Position numbers and translations under genes: made by a program. From contig NC_135497.1 of NCBI RefSeq assembly GCF_052857255.1, positions 549,983,531 to 550,047,530 on the forward strand: a DNA stretch of 64,000 bases, written 5' to 3'. The number at the start of each line of letters is the position of its first letter. Position 1 is the stretch's first letter. Positions 10,278 through 22,824 of the stretch are shown here, piece by piece. Source of the DNA: Amblyomma americanum (Eukaryota; Arthropoda; Arachnida; Ixodida; Ixodidae). The notes beneath the pieces were generated by a model, which was not told where the DNA came from, made no database searches, and saw only the letters and a program-made list of their open reading frames with translations.

Positions 10278-13200
10278 ATGGAAAATCGTGCAGCGTCCTT
10301 CGGGACAGCGGGGCAACAATGGACATTGTTCACCCCTCATATGTCAAGGAGGAAGACTTTACTGGGGAAGTTGCATGGATAAGACAGGTACTAGAAAATC
10401 AGAGTGTGTGCCTGCCTATGGCAAGGGTGGTGATTTCCGGCCCGTTCGGCGAGCTAGTGACAGAAGCCGCCGTCTCGTCGGCTGTTTCATTGCAGTACCC
10501 GTATCTATTCTCCGATAAGTCAAATCAGCTGCTTTGCGATCGAGGTCAGAAGCTGGCTGAGGGGACAGTGAAAGCCCTGACTAGGTCCAAATCACGCGAG
10601 CTTGCTTCCAAGCTTAGGTACAGCCAGGAATCAGAGGCAACTGGTGAGAGGGAGGGAATTCCCGTGATTGCGGAACCAAGCAAAGAAAATGCAGCTCGAG
10701 CACATGAACAGCAGCAGGAACCTGTTACCGAAGGTAGCCCAATCGATGCCAGCCTACAAGAAGCGTGCAGTCCAGACTCCATGTTATTACCAACCTACCT
10801 GTGCATGGATCGCTTGTTGCGCGTTGACAGAGACTCCTTAATCACAGAACAGGAAAGAGACCCTAGCTTGTCAAAGTTACCCTTCATAGCCAAGGAGGGT
10901 ATTGCTAGGCGTAACGTGACATTGCACCACAAAGGCGGATTGCTGTATCGCCATTACAGGGACAAAACGGGGAAGACGCTTGATCAGCTGGACGTGCCTG
11001 AAAAGTACCGCTCTGACCTTTTAGGCCTCTGTCACAGAAACAGTTGGTCAGGACACTTAGGTGTCAACAAAACGAAGGAAAGGCTGCTTGGGGCATACTA
11101 CTGGCCGGGATGTTTCCGAGATGCTGAACGCTACGTGCAGTCATGCGACGCGTGTCAGCGCACCGGAAAACCAGGAGAAAGATGGAAGGCCCCGCTAAAG
11201 CTGGTGCCGCTTATCTCGGAGCCTTTTCGACGTCTGGTCATTGACACCGTCGGGCCACTACCCAGAACTAAGTCAGGGTATAAGTACGTGCTCACTATGA
11301 TATGCCCTGCTACCAAGTTCCCGGAGGCGGTGCCGCTAAAGGAGCTTAGCTCGGCAGAGAGAGTGGACGGTCTCCTGTCCGTTTTCGCTCGAATTGGCTT
11401 TCCGGCAGAAATTCAGGCTGATCAGGGGACAGTTTTTACGAGCGCACTCACAACCACTTTCTTACAGAGGTGTGGGGTGAGGTTTATTCATAGCTCCGTT
11501 TACCACCCTCAATCGAACAGCGTCGAGAAGTGGCAGTCAGTGCTCAAAAGAGTGCTACGTGCTTCCTGCTATGAGCACAAAGACGATTGGGAAAGTTGCC
11601 TCCCGGCAACGCTGTTCGCCCTGAGAACAGTACCGCACGAAGCGACGGGCTTCACTCCTGCAGAACTAGTGTACGGAAGGGCTCTTCGTTCCCCGCTTAG
11701 GATGCTTAGAGAAATGTGGGAGGGGACAGGAGAGAGTAAGTCAGTAGTGGAGTATGTGTTGCAGTTACTAAACCGCCTGAGTGCCACGCGAGAACTAGTG
11801 GATCGGAATCTCAAAACGGCTCAGGACACGGCGAAGAGGTACTACGACAAGAATGCTAGACTGAGAACCTTCAAGGTGGGGGATCGTGTGCTTATTATCA
11901 GGTCCGCACGCAAAAATAAGATGGAAGTTCACTGGCACGGACCAGTGGAAGTTTTGTATCAGATTTCAGAAACCAACTACACTTTGAAAGTGCCAGGGAG
12001 AGGACAGCAGATAAAGATCTATCACTGCAATTTAATGAAGCCCTATGTAGAAAGGAGCGGGGTTGTAAACATGGCAGTAAATATCCCCGAAGAGCTACTA
12101 ACCGAAAACCCTGAGTGGAAAGGCAGCATGAAAGAAACTGGTACCAACAGCATAGAGGAAATCGTGTCCCGATCCTCGAGCACCATGGATCTAGAACCAA
12201 AGCAACTCCAAGAATTGAGGCAACTGCTGTGCGAATTCCGGGAGAGTTTTAGCGACCGGCCGGGGAAGACAAATCTCATCACGCATGAGATAGAGCTAAC
12301 TTCGACCGATCCAGTAAGATCGAAAGCCTACAGAGTTTCTCCAAAGCAGAAAGAAATAATTGAGGCGGAGATAAAGCACATGCTGGAACTTGGCGTGATA
12401 GAGCCAGCAGAGAGCGACTACACCTCCCCGCTGATACTCGTAGAGGCACCAGGCAAAGATCCGCGACCTTGCGTGGACTACAGGAAGCTGAACACTATAG
12501 CGAAGGACCAGTTGTACCCAATACCGAACATCGAAGAAAGGATCGAGACAGTTAGTGCGGCACAGTACATCTCCACCCTTGACCTAGTGAGAGGGTACTG
12601 GCAGGTCCCCCTCTCGGAAAGAGCGAGTCGGTATGCAGCATTTATTTCTCCCATGGGGGTATTCCGACCTTTGGTGCTCAGGTTTGGGCTAAAGAATGCA
12701 CCTTTTAGCTTTTCAAACCTAATGGACATCATCCTCAAGGACATGCAGGATTTCGCGCTGCCTTACCTTGACGATGTGGCCATTTTTTCTAACTCGTGGG
12801 AAGACCCATGTTTCCCATCTCAGGAGGGTACTGACGAGTTTGAGGGACGCTGGGCTAACCATTAAGGCCGAAACATGTAGTTTTGGCTGCTCACATGTCA
12901 CCTATCTTGGTCATGTTGTCGATAGAGGGACGAGGAGGCCGTCAGACCTCAAGATAGCCCCTATCGCTGAATTCCCGCAGCCCCGAACTAAGACGGATGT
13001 ACGGTCATTTCTCGGTCTTGTGGGATACTACCAAAGGTACATACCCAACTATTCACAGCTAGCAAGTCCTTTGACCGATGCGCTTCGCAAAGAAAAACCG
13101 AATAGCGTTATCTGGGACGCAGCAAAAGAAATTTCGTTTCAGAGCTTGAAGAGCGTGCTGGTTTCGCGGCCCATGTTACGCGCGCCGGACTACAGCAAGG

Positions 13201-13602
13201 AATCCGTGGTCTAGTGCGACGCCAGCGACCGGGGTATGGGGGTCGTATTAAGCCAAGTCGGAGACGAAAATAAGGAGCACCATATCCTTTATGCCAGCAG
13301 GAAGTTAACCGTAAGGAAAGAAGCCTACAGCGCTTCGGAAAAAGAATGCGCTTGTCTGGTTTGGGCCGCACAGAAGCTAGCCTGTTATGTTTACGGGGCG
13401 AAATTTACTTTCGAGACAGATCATTGTCCGCTTACACGGCTGCGTCAAATGTCGCCCAAGAATGGCCGCTAGCTACGATGGAGTCTAGCCCTCCAGCAGT
13501 ATAACTTTTCTGTGCGATACAAAAGGGGCAAATGTCATGGCAATGCCGACGGATTGAGGTATCCGTTCGGTGGCAATTATGTGCCTTTACGTATTTTTTA
13601 GG
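10235..13602 (+). pseudogene. pol: pol of the Gmr1-like element: PR-IN-RT-RH
   Basis: The frame opens at 10235, in the -1 phase relative to gag, and runs uninterrupted to 12865. In order: aspartic protease with LRDSGAT at about 10298-10318; integrase HHCC finger (H239 and H246, then CDAC 277-280, numbered from the methionine at 10319); integrase core with D309, D368 and E403, the D-35-E spacing; a GPF/Y-like tail ending LMKPY; then reverse transcriptase with CVDYRKLN and catalytic YLDD (816-819). A one-base shift near 12803 moves the frame. TAG at 13213 interrupts just before the RNase H motif CDAS, and another TAG follows at 13471. The RNase H continues to DGLRYPFG, ending near 13602. No chromodomain or env was seen. 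Confidence 0.9.
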
Positions 13603-14034
13603 TACTAGTTAGCTTTCTTTTGGCGTGGTGTCATACTATCCTTTTTCTTTTGCTTCCAAATTTGCCACCTCTCTTCAAGCCGTGTTCGGCGAATCGGGCT
13701 TTGGCAGCGAATTTGGTAGACATGGAAGCTGTTCTTAGTATCCGAGATTATTGCTGTCAGCTACAAAATTTTGTGCTTACGTTTACATTGACAATGCAGT
13801 AGTATTGCATAACAGCCTGGCGGCTCTCGGGTGAATTTCTTGCACTGCCTGGGGAGTGGCGCCATGTTGAGTGGCTGATTTCGACTAATGCCTCCGTTGT
13901 CCGAGGTTTAGGACTCTACTCTGTGCTTGCAGACAAGATGAAGAAGGGCCTCCCACGCTACAGCTCAAGTCGTCTCTCCTCGACCAGTGATTGTGACCAC
14001 TGGCCGATCGCGATTGTCCTGGCCGGGGAGGAGC
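13603..14034 (+). other. 3' untranslated part of the Gmr1-like element
   Basis: About 430 bp between the end of RNase H and the 3' LTR without a convincing frame. The last bases before the LTR, GGCCGGGGAGGAGC, are purine-rich and may be the polypurine tract that primes plus-strand synthesis. Confidence 0.5.
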
Positions 14035-14916
14035 TGTTACGTTTGGAGACGCCAACATGGCAAGAATATTCAAGCCACTGGGAATCATCAATCTACAGAG
14101 GCTTCAAAGGGCCGTCGATGTGGTTGCAGCGCCACGAGTGCAGGTGGTGGCGTCTACAAGGGACCTTCCCCCCCCCCCTGCTGTTTACGGGGTGAAACGG
14201 CCCTCCGCTGTCTGAGAACGGCTTTGGTGAACCTGTCTTTTGTTCTCAACGCCGGACCCACACTGGACGTGTTTCTCCCTGAGGGGACGACGGGGGAGCC
14301 GGCGAGCGGCGGGAATGAAAATGAGCCGTGGCAAATGCGGCCGGGTTTGACTAAGCCAACGTCGCCGGAATCCTCGTGCTTCGAAAACAACTTCGTCTTA
14401 GACTGTGCTTTTCCTTATACGTGGAACCTTCTGTAAACTGCAGTGGCAACCTTTAGTTCCCACGCTACCGCTGTGGACTGCAGGTGACTGACCTTCGACG
14501 CTGCTATGGGACCCCCTTCGGGCTATTCGTCACTGTAGCCTGGACAGCGCGGACCATATTCTGCCAGAAGTGGCTAGTATGTGTGGCTGGGGGCGTCCTG
14601 GAAGGCGGACCCTGAAGACTGGACACGTGATCTACATCACAGTGATTCGACGCATTTTTAATGAACTAGATTCCCCAACTAGGGACCTGGGGACAGCGGA
14701 CCCTATTTAAGCAACGATCTGGCGTGTGATCGGCAGCTCTCGATTCACTCTTTCGAACTTTGTAAAAATGTAAATAAACCCTTTCAGTCTCTTCTTCACC
14801 TCGAAGACCCTCTCATCTCTTCGTCACCCCCACAACAGCAGTCTCCCGATCCGGAACCCGGGGACACCGACCTTGGCGAGAGACGGCACAGGCGAACCAG
14901 GGGCCCGCACCTAACC
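14035..14916 (+). repeat. 3' LTR of the Gmr1-like element
   Basis: Starts TGTTACGTTTGGAGACG and ends GCACCTAACC; the last base differs from the CA end expected. It matches 7991-8880 with scattered substitutions and a shorter C run. GCAT follows directly at 14917-14920, matching the four bases before the 5' LTR. Confidence 0.9.
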
Positions 14917-14920
14917 GCAT

Positions 14921-15085
14921 GTAAGCTTCGAAATATTCTCAAAAGCATATGTGAGGGGCAGTCGCACTCTAAAGACTTGCATTTGACACCACATAGGAGG
15001 GTTAATTGGGCAGCGTTAATTGGAAAGATATGGGAGAGGCTTTTGCCCTGTGGGTGTAGTGAGGCTGATGTTGATGATGAGGAGG
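14921..15085 (+). repeat. 3' end of an RTE-type LINE
   Basis: The stretch around 15025-15085 (GGAAAGATATGGGAGAGGC, then a GTGGGTGTAGTGAGGCTGATG tail) matches the RTE 3' end at 7130-7190. Only a short decayed piece remains. It lies directly after the Gypsy element, which may have inserted into it. Confidence 0.5.
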
Positions 15086-17799
15086 AGGGAAAAACTGCGC
15101 ATGCACTGCTCAAACAACATGCTGTAGTCTCAGATTATTGCATATTTGTTAACTACACACTAATTTTTTGGGTGCCAATGATCAACCCTGCCTATACTGA
15201 CTCTCCTGTGGTAGTTGCAATTTCTGTTTGTGAACTAATTCCTGTTGGCTGTAAGCAGAAAACAATCAGGATATGTCCCACTCAACTGTAGTCTGCGCCC
15301 TCCAGCTGTTAATATTGCTGCCAGCAAGTAATGCACGCATAATTTTGACAAGCGTGCGTATCAGCTGGTTGAACGTTTTTCTGAAGTGCGTGTACTGTAC
15401 AAATTAAGCTGCACGTCGTGTCTGTATGCTATCGCTTTTACTGCAAAGCTAGCACTCCAATGAAAGACATTACAATCTGGCCTTGCATGCCGGCCCCGCA
15501 CTGTGTGTGCAGGCATGATGATCCACACTGGGAAATGTTTTTTTTATGAGTCAAATGCAAGGTGAAGTATGCATACGGTATTTCTCAGGTATTTTAAGCA
15601 CTTGTGGCAGAAGACCCGAGCACCAAGCATTATGGCAACGACCGAATCGGCACACGCAAGGTTATGCTTCATCTTCAGGTGTCAAATGAAAATTACCTCC
15701 GCAGAGAATAAAAATTTTGTACAACAAATTTGGCAGAGCACACATGCACGCCAGCCGGCAGCCACTACTTAAAGGGCCCCGACCAGCATCTGGCTGAAAA
15801 TGTCCTCTACCAAGGTTGTTGTGAGGCACCGTCCCCGGAACACACAACCGCAAACAATTCTTTAATAAAAGACATTATATTTTAGTTACATATATGGCTA
15901 ACCAGCTACTTTTCCATGCTCCTCTCCTTCCGTTCCCTCTCAGAGGTTTTTCTCCCTTCCGCTTGGTCTACTAGCTTTAGTCCTCCATCCCTGCTTGTTA
16001 TGTGTGGCTGCCCTTCCGTCTACAAGAGTATACAGCACACCTTTTGTTTGAAAGTCAAATGGGGAGCTTTCGGTGGCGCCCGTGTTTGGCCTGTTATGAA
16101 CGGAATGCACACCAGCCGAAGATGATTAAGGTGCAGATCCCATCGACAGGGATGACCACGGTGGCGCAGCAACAGCAGTGGCAATTTCGACAGCGTCATC
16201 AGGTGGCCGACGACTGCACAAAAAGAAAGGATGACTAGCTGGGAAGGAGCCTGTTCTTCCCACGCTCGGCTCGATGCAAATGACCTTCCCCCTTTGACTG
16301 GTTCCCTGCAAGAAGCGACCGACGATGGACAGATGACGGGAAGGCGGGAACGGTGCCTTCCAGTAATTAATCGTGTCTTGACAAGAGCCGCCCCGACCGG
16401 AGAGAGCCCACCGCGGTTGTAGCCCACAGCGCGGCACCGGTGTTTTCGATAGACAAGTGAATAATAATTATCACCATTCGTGAATAATAATTATCAGAGG
16501 CTCTATCCGTGTCTCACGTGGCCCGATTCGCTTTGGTAAGCCGCATAACCGAAGAATAGCAGGGTTTATAAATATACTGCAATGCATATATTTAACCAGC
16601 ATCATGGCGCTGAAAAAACAGGCCACCGAGTTGCAAGCCGAAGCTAAGACAACGTGCTGCAATGAGAGAAGTGTGCTGTCCCGCAACGCCGTATCGGTGG
16701 GCTCGCTACAAAGCTCTCTGTTGCTGAAGGCAGCCTGGCTGCTCCCCCAAACAATAAATATTTAGACAACAATGCGAGGAGGCAATGCGAAAAATGAAAC
16801 TTTGACCTGACATGAAGCACACAATATATGAGAGAACAAAAAACAGAACAATGCTTCCATTCCACATGCGGTTCTCTAGTGTCCTACGAAATCTTTTACA
16901 ATGGTAGCATTTAAGCAATATCTCTTTACTACAATTCAAAGATCCGCTCCAAAGCTCTCTGTTGCTGAAGGGAGCCTGGCTGCTCCCCGCAATCATAAAT
17001 ATTTATACACACACAGACAGAGACGCCTGTCTGGCTCTGAAGTATGCTGCTATGTAATGTACATATTGCGACTGGTAAGCGTGCGAGTGGCAGTAGCAGA
17101 TGCATCCGCAGTAAAACTTCGCTCAGTACATACATGTATCTGTGCAACTGTTGTTGCTGGCTGAAACTATTCAAGGTCCATTGCAGCCCTCAATGTCCAT
17201 TGCACATCCTCTGGATAAGCTCCGCTTTTGTTACTGGAACACAAGAAAAGAGAGATAAAATAATGAAAGCGACAGCAAACACAGGGCAAGCTACGGAAAC
17301 GGATCTGTTAGTGTGTTGTGTTCATTGCTTTCGAAAAAATCATATGATTCGAAAAATTAGCAGATCTGAACACAGCCGATTTCTCCCTGCCTCATGCAAT
17401 TACTTGAATTCATGAAACAAATCACGAAATATTATTTCGCTCAGATTGACGCTTACGTCGAGACCTGCTACAACGCGACCACGCAGTTTTTCCCTTCTTT
17501 GGGAAGCGTGCGCTGGGCTGCTGTGTGCACGGATCGCAAGCAGAGAGGAAGTGGTATCGTAAGCGTTTTGCAAGTGCTTGCAGCAGTCAAAAAAGCATGT
17601 GCATCGACTTTATGTAAAACGCCACCAAGCTTTGCTAAAAGCGTTAGGCTTGACTGTAATCGCATCACACGTTTGGCACTTCTGAAATCTGACTACGTAG
17701 CGAAGTAACTGCAAAACTCACCTCCAAGCTCCATTGCTTGGGCGGAATAGAATGTCTTCTCATCTTTTCCGCGGCGCCAGTAGACGTCCTTTTTTCCGC
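15086..17799. other. Non-coding stretch with a 57-bp direct repeat
   Basis: No recognisable gene. The longest frames (135 residues minus at 16020-16427, 104 residues plus at 17394-17708) match nothing I know. Two direct copies of a ~57-bp segment beginning AAAGCTCTCTGTTGCTGAAG lie at about 16710-16766 and 16951-17008, 241 bp apart, and the flanks between them look partly duplicated. Confidence 0.45.
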
Positions 17800-20420
17800 C
17801 AGGTCGCTAACGCCAGTCGGTGATGCATCATGGAAAGGTGTAGCACAAAGGAAACAAGGACGACATAGAGACGTATGTATCAGCAGCGCGAACACAAAAA
17901 AGGAAGAAGAAGAAGGAGAAGATAGCACAGAGCACTGAACCTCCAACTTTTATTTGAACGAAAAACTGTACCCGCACTTATATACACACGCCAAGAAAAG
18001 CCCACCAGAAGGAGTGGTCAAGCCACGCGAATAAACTGGGATCCGCACGATTTACAGGGCATGAAAAGATAACAGGAATCACACTATACAATGAGATCAC
18101 AGATATGGAGCATGAATTATATGTGTAAACAAAATGGGAAAACAGGGTTGAGTATGCGCGAGTGACAAAAGAGAGTTGAGGGCGCGATTTTGCTAAAAAA
18201 CCTAAACATGAGAGGACGAGAATACGAAAAAAATAGCGAAACGAAGGATGAGCGCCAAAAATTAACACGGCTAGAACGAAAAAGCGACATATGAAGTGTG
18301 CCTCTAAAAACCGGGTAAAATCAGATGAAACCAGACAGGAAGGTGATTTCTTTTTGAGATAATGAAATAGAAAGGGTGCTCACGCAACCTTCCTTAAGCC
18401 CTGAGATGTGGGCTGCTTCAATGATTTTGCCCGTTATTTGGTTTTTATGTTTTTTTTCAAGACAGTTGCCTTTTTAAAGTTAGGAATGCATTTCTTTTTG
18501 CTGTCACATATCCGGCAATGTGCGGGCAAGTTCCTCAATGGCGCCCCAGTTAAGTCGTTCTTGTGTTCCATTAACCTTTCATTTAAACATCTTCCTGTTT
18601 GGCCTATGTAAGCCTTACCGCAAGTTAAAGGGATGGAATACACGGCGCCCTCCACACAAGGCACAAAACGGTCTCGGTGCCGGGTTGTACAGCTACTGTT
18701 TTTCTTTTTGTTCACTTTGTTGCACAGGCTGGACAAGCGCAGTGGGGCTGAAAAGACAACGTCTACACCTGCTTTTTTACCAATTTTCTTAAGATTATGA
18801 GATATTTGGTGCAGATACGGCAAAACGGCAACCCTTTTGTTCCGCTGTCGCGCGTCATCCAGGGCTTCCCTATCATGCTTCATACCTATCAGGACTTTTT
18901 TTGTTATTGACGACAGGAGAGATTGCGGGTACCCTGATTGCGTCAGCCTCAACACCTGATTCAAAAACTGTCATGCAACTTGTGTTCACAAGATTTTGTG
19001 AGTGCTTTTATAAGAGTTGACTTCACGATGTTCCTTTTTACAAGTTTTGAGTGGGCTGAGTCGTAAGGCAGGATGGGCTTAATGGCTCTTGGTTCAAATA
19101 ACCAGCAGACGTGGTTCTCTCCGAAAAAAACCTTTAACTCTAGAAACCGCATTGCGTTTTGTTCTGGGAATTCATGGGTAACTTCAAGAGGTAATAAAGT
19201 ATTAGAAAAAACGTGGAGGACTTGAGTTGCTTCTGTTTTAAATGCTTCAGAATCGCAATATAAGAGAACCAGGACGTCATCAACGTACCGGAAAATTTTG
19301 AGAACGCTTGAAGACTCGAGCTTGTCCTTCAAGGATCTGTCATGCATAGCCAGGAAAAGGTGGCTCAAAATTGGGGCAATGCAAGATCCTATACAAATGC
19401 CTTGCTTTTGTATGAATCTGGAGCCGTTCCACTCAGTTACTGTAGATTTTAGGTAAGTGCATAGCAGCTCAATGAAGCCGTCCGCAGATACGCCACACTC
19501 ATTTTGGAAGGCCACCACACCGTGTCTATCGATGGCGTCACGAACACATTCTATGAGGGCATCCTGAGGGTTGGAATAAAACAGATCTTTTACATCAATG
19601 GAGAAGCCATTGAACGACACTGTTCTGTTTTCATGCAGGAATCTGACGACTTCTTCGGTATTTTTTGCAAGAAAGGGGTCATTGACTGGAAGTCGCTTGA
19701 GGTTACTTTGCAGAAACTTGGCGACTTCTTTTTGCCAGGTCATCTTTCCAGACACAATCACACGCAAAGGGCATCCAGTCTTGTGCGTCTTGGTGGTAAA
19801 AAACATTTCCAGACAGCCAGTCTTCTTTCCTTGTAGTGCAGTGAATGGTTTTCTAAATTCAATCATTGGCATAGCTTCTTTGCATTACTTCTTAGTTTTG
19901 AATCGGATGTTCCGCATTTTTCAAAATTTGCTTGAACTGCTTCCGCTGCCTTTGACATAAACACTCGTTCTGGAAGGACGCCAAACCCTCCCTCTTTGTC
20001 GGCGGTTAACAATGACAAATTTTTCTTCGTTAAATATGACACAGTCTTCTTGATTGGAAACCTGTGTCTTACAGCGCTACAAAGCGTGACCAGATCCACT
20101 CCTTCCCCAATACATCGAACCGCTTCCGCCGCTGGGGCTAGGAGAGAAACTTGCCTGACCATGGTCAACAATTCCGGCCCTGTCCTCCTCGGTTCCACAG
20201 CGAACTTGGGGCCGTGACCTAGAAAACGCTGGACCTCCTCTGGGATGCTCCTGAGACCTCCCACGAGATGGACGGGATTTCCGGTATTTTTCTTCTTTGG
20301 AGGCACGAGAGCACGCAGGCACGCAGAGACGTGTACGATAGCTTTTGCGCCGTCGGTCAATGTATTTCACGTACGCATAGCTCGCCGCAGCTGACGAACC
20401 CATAGTGGAAGTGTCACATG
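17800..20420 (-). mobile_element. Penelope-like element, near complete
   Basis: Runs right to left: a start region near 20400, an ORF with reverse transcriptase and GIY-YIG endonuclease (20360-18321), then about 500 bp of 3' sequence. The 3' part has a TATATAAGTGCGG box (about 17978-17990), AATAAAAGTTGGAGGTTCAG and a T/C-rich region, and resembles the 3' part of the second element at 27930-28480. Boundaries are approximate because no target-site duplication was found. Confidence 0.8.
18321..20360 (-). pseudogene. Penelope-like reverse transcriptase / GIY-YIG endonuclease
   Basis: Read 5' to 3' on the minus strand. The N-terminal part (20360-19863) contains GPKFAVEP and LLTADKEGGF, typical of Penelope proteins. 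The reverse transcriptase (19872-18961) has FFTTKTHKTGCPLRVIVSG, SIDVKDLF (motif A), GICIGSCIAPILSHLFLA and FRYVDDVLVLL with catalytic YVDD. The C-terminal GIY-YIG domain (18964-18434) has AVYSIPLTCGKAYIGQTGR followed by LNERLMEHKND. After another frame change the tail GKIIEAAHISGLKEG runs to a stop at 18321. Three frame changes break the ORF, near 19865, at a five-T run near 18963, and at an eight-A run near 18450. Otherwise the domains are complete. Confidence 0.85.
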
Positions 20421-22824
20421 TGGCTGCAAAACAATGGATCCATCACTAGCCATAGCGGCTAAGGATCCAGATGACTACACAGCATTTTGTGTATCAATTT
20501 CTGCGTGAATAAACGTTCTGATTCTGAAAAAAAAAACTGTAACAACCACACACACCGACACAGCGCTGAGTGATGACGCAAACGTTGGACGCAAACGACC
20601 GCAGACTTGGATTGGCTTGGCGACGCGGACCGCACAGGGCGCTGCATACGACGAAGATGACCTCTTCGTTACAAACCAGAATAATAAAGACGTTTTAATC
20701 GTTCAATTTCGTCTGTTTATTTCCTGCGGCAGAACATGCGTCAACGACCGTGATCTCTATACCGCTCCATGTCGCAGCCTCCTCGTGCAGCGCATCCGGC
20801 CATCCAGTTGACTGCTGATTGACCGCATGTAGTAGCAGACGACGCGGGGCTCTACACACCATGAAATACTTATAGTTGAAAAGTTACAAATACTACTTTG
20901 AAGGGGAAATAGTTATGAGGTCCGTGTCAAGCCGTGCCACAGAGCGTTGGTCCAACATAAGCAGAACCAACTGCAGAACCAACTAGCCCGTCAAATCGGT
21001 CTTGCACCTGTGACTGCCCATGAAGTGTGAATAGTGTGGCTTAGTGTAACTCTATGGGCTCTATCATGTATGAGCTTTATGGTACCGCTGTAACCTAAAT
21101 GCCTGAAGTGTTCTGCGATTTTTGATCGCCATTGCATTACACAAAGTAGTCGCTATGTGACAAATCGCCTTCGGTTTCGGTTTCAAATCTGGAAGCTATA
21201 GTGGCGCGCGGTGCCTGATTGTGCTTTGCGCTTTTTACTTAGTGCTTTAAGCAGAAAGTTTTGTGTGGCTTACGACAAGCAGGAAGCACCTATAAAGTCT
21301 GGGCCTAGCCGTCAGACGACGCTAGAACATTTTCAGTTTCGGTTTCGAAATATAAAATCTCCTGGATCGCGGCTCTTGATCATAAATAACGCTGGGCCCT
21401 TCCCTGTTCTCTGCGCTGCAAACAGCAACTTCTGTGTTATCTACGATAAAATAAACACTTCTTTTAGAACTCCCCTAAATACAGCAAGGGCTTGAAAAGT
21501 CTTAATTGCTGCAAAAAAGGGTTTTCGGCACGGTGCGTGGTAGATATCATAAGTACTATATTGCCACTGACCTGAAATCAGCGACTTAGGACCAGCAGAG
21601 GGGGAAATATAGATTGCTGAATATATAAATTGATGCACTGAAAGAATTTATGTTAAGAAATCAGAAGTGTGCAAGGTACGAGTAGGAAGAGGCTCTCAAA
21701 AATAAACTGCTAGTGTGCGCTAGAACACGGAACTGGGTAGCACAACCGCGCCCTCGATCGAGGTGCTTCAATCGAGGTGATCGAGGAGCTCTATAATTAT
21801 AGTTTCGCAGTGTTGTCTGGCACACCGCTGTCGCGTCCAAGTCGTAATGGCAGCAGGTGAAGGTTTGGGCTATGCTCGAGACAATACTATAGCCAGGGAC
21901 TCCGGAACTTTTTTTCTTTTAGTAGGAGGGGAGGAGTTCGAGCTTATTTTGTTATTTATTTATTTAATGCTAATTTACATAATAAATTTCATTCATATAT
22001 TTTTTCAATGTTCAAAGCTTGATGCAAAGTATCACGTTGCGGTGACGACACCATCTGTCAGGAAGACAACGAAAAGGTTACAAAATTTACTGTTTAAGAG
22101 GCTGACTCACGCCCACTAAGAACTGAATTACTCGGCGGCTGCAATAGGCTTAATTATGCGTCATCGGCTGTCATCGACCTGAATGCCATGCAGTTTTTGG
22201 TCGTGCTGAATTTGAAGCTGGCAAGGAACCTTCGAGATAAAGAACCAAAAGCAGCAAGAATCTGGAAAAATGTGGAATCATTTGCACGTGGTCATGATCA
22301 ACGGCATAAGTCTGGTCACACCTAGCATTCCAAAAAAAAATGATAAAGCCGCGTGCCGGAGGTTGTCAGTGCGAACGAACAAAAAGTGCAAAGATTTATG
22401 GCAATAAAATATTAATTGAAATGAGTAGCTTATAGGTGGGAAGCTGTACGCACGATGAGTGATCAATTCCACTAAAAAAGCCTGTGCATAGTTTGTTTAA
22501 ATTCTGCTAATCATGATCATGTACATGGTCAGGTCGATATATAGTCGATCGAATTCTGTAGGGACATGACCGGTTTAGGTTACTCATATACGAAATGCTT
22601 TACAACTGGCTACTAAGCCAAGCAGGTCATGCAGGCCAACCGTGCTTTGAATTAAAAGAGTCCTAGAACTAATATGTGTTTCAATTTTCAGAAATCTGAT
22701 CCAAATAGAAGCAAATGGAGATTGTGGGGGTGCTGCCCCCCCCTGAAAGTTGTGGGGGGGGGAGGCAACCTTCCCCATTGCCACCCCCCTGTTCCGTGGT
22801 TCTTGAGTATAGCCCACCTGAACT
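20421..22824. other. Non-coding stretch, possible retroelement tails
   Basis: No gene recognised. GAATAAACGTTCTGATTCTG followed by nine A (about 20508-20536) looks like the polyadenylated end of a retroelement. AACCAACTAGCCCG at about 20978-20991 resembles the terminal motif of the Penelope-like elements here (compare 28468-28484). The 21100-21480 region seems internally duplicated around GTTTCGGTTTC. An AT-rich 90-residue frame at 21847-22119 matches nothing known to me. Confidence 0.4.

Larger units (their letters stand above)
7987..14920 (+). mobile_element. Gypsy-type LTR retrotransposon with integrase before RT (Gmr1-like)
   Basis: Two LTRs of 890 and about 882 bp bound a 5.15-kb internal region and are flanked by a GCAT duplication (7987-7990 and 14917-14920). 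The internal region carries gag with coiled-coil, capsid and zinc-knuckle parts, then pol in the order protease, integrase, reverse transcriptase, RNase H. That order is usual for Ty1/copia but not for Ty3/gypsy; the exception known to me is the Gmr1 group. The LTRs differ at several positions and the genes carry stops and frameshifts, so this copy is old and cannot move by itself. Confidence 0.9.
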
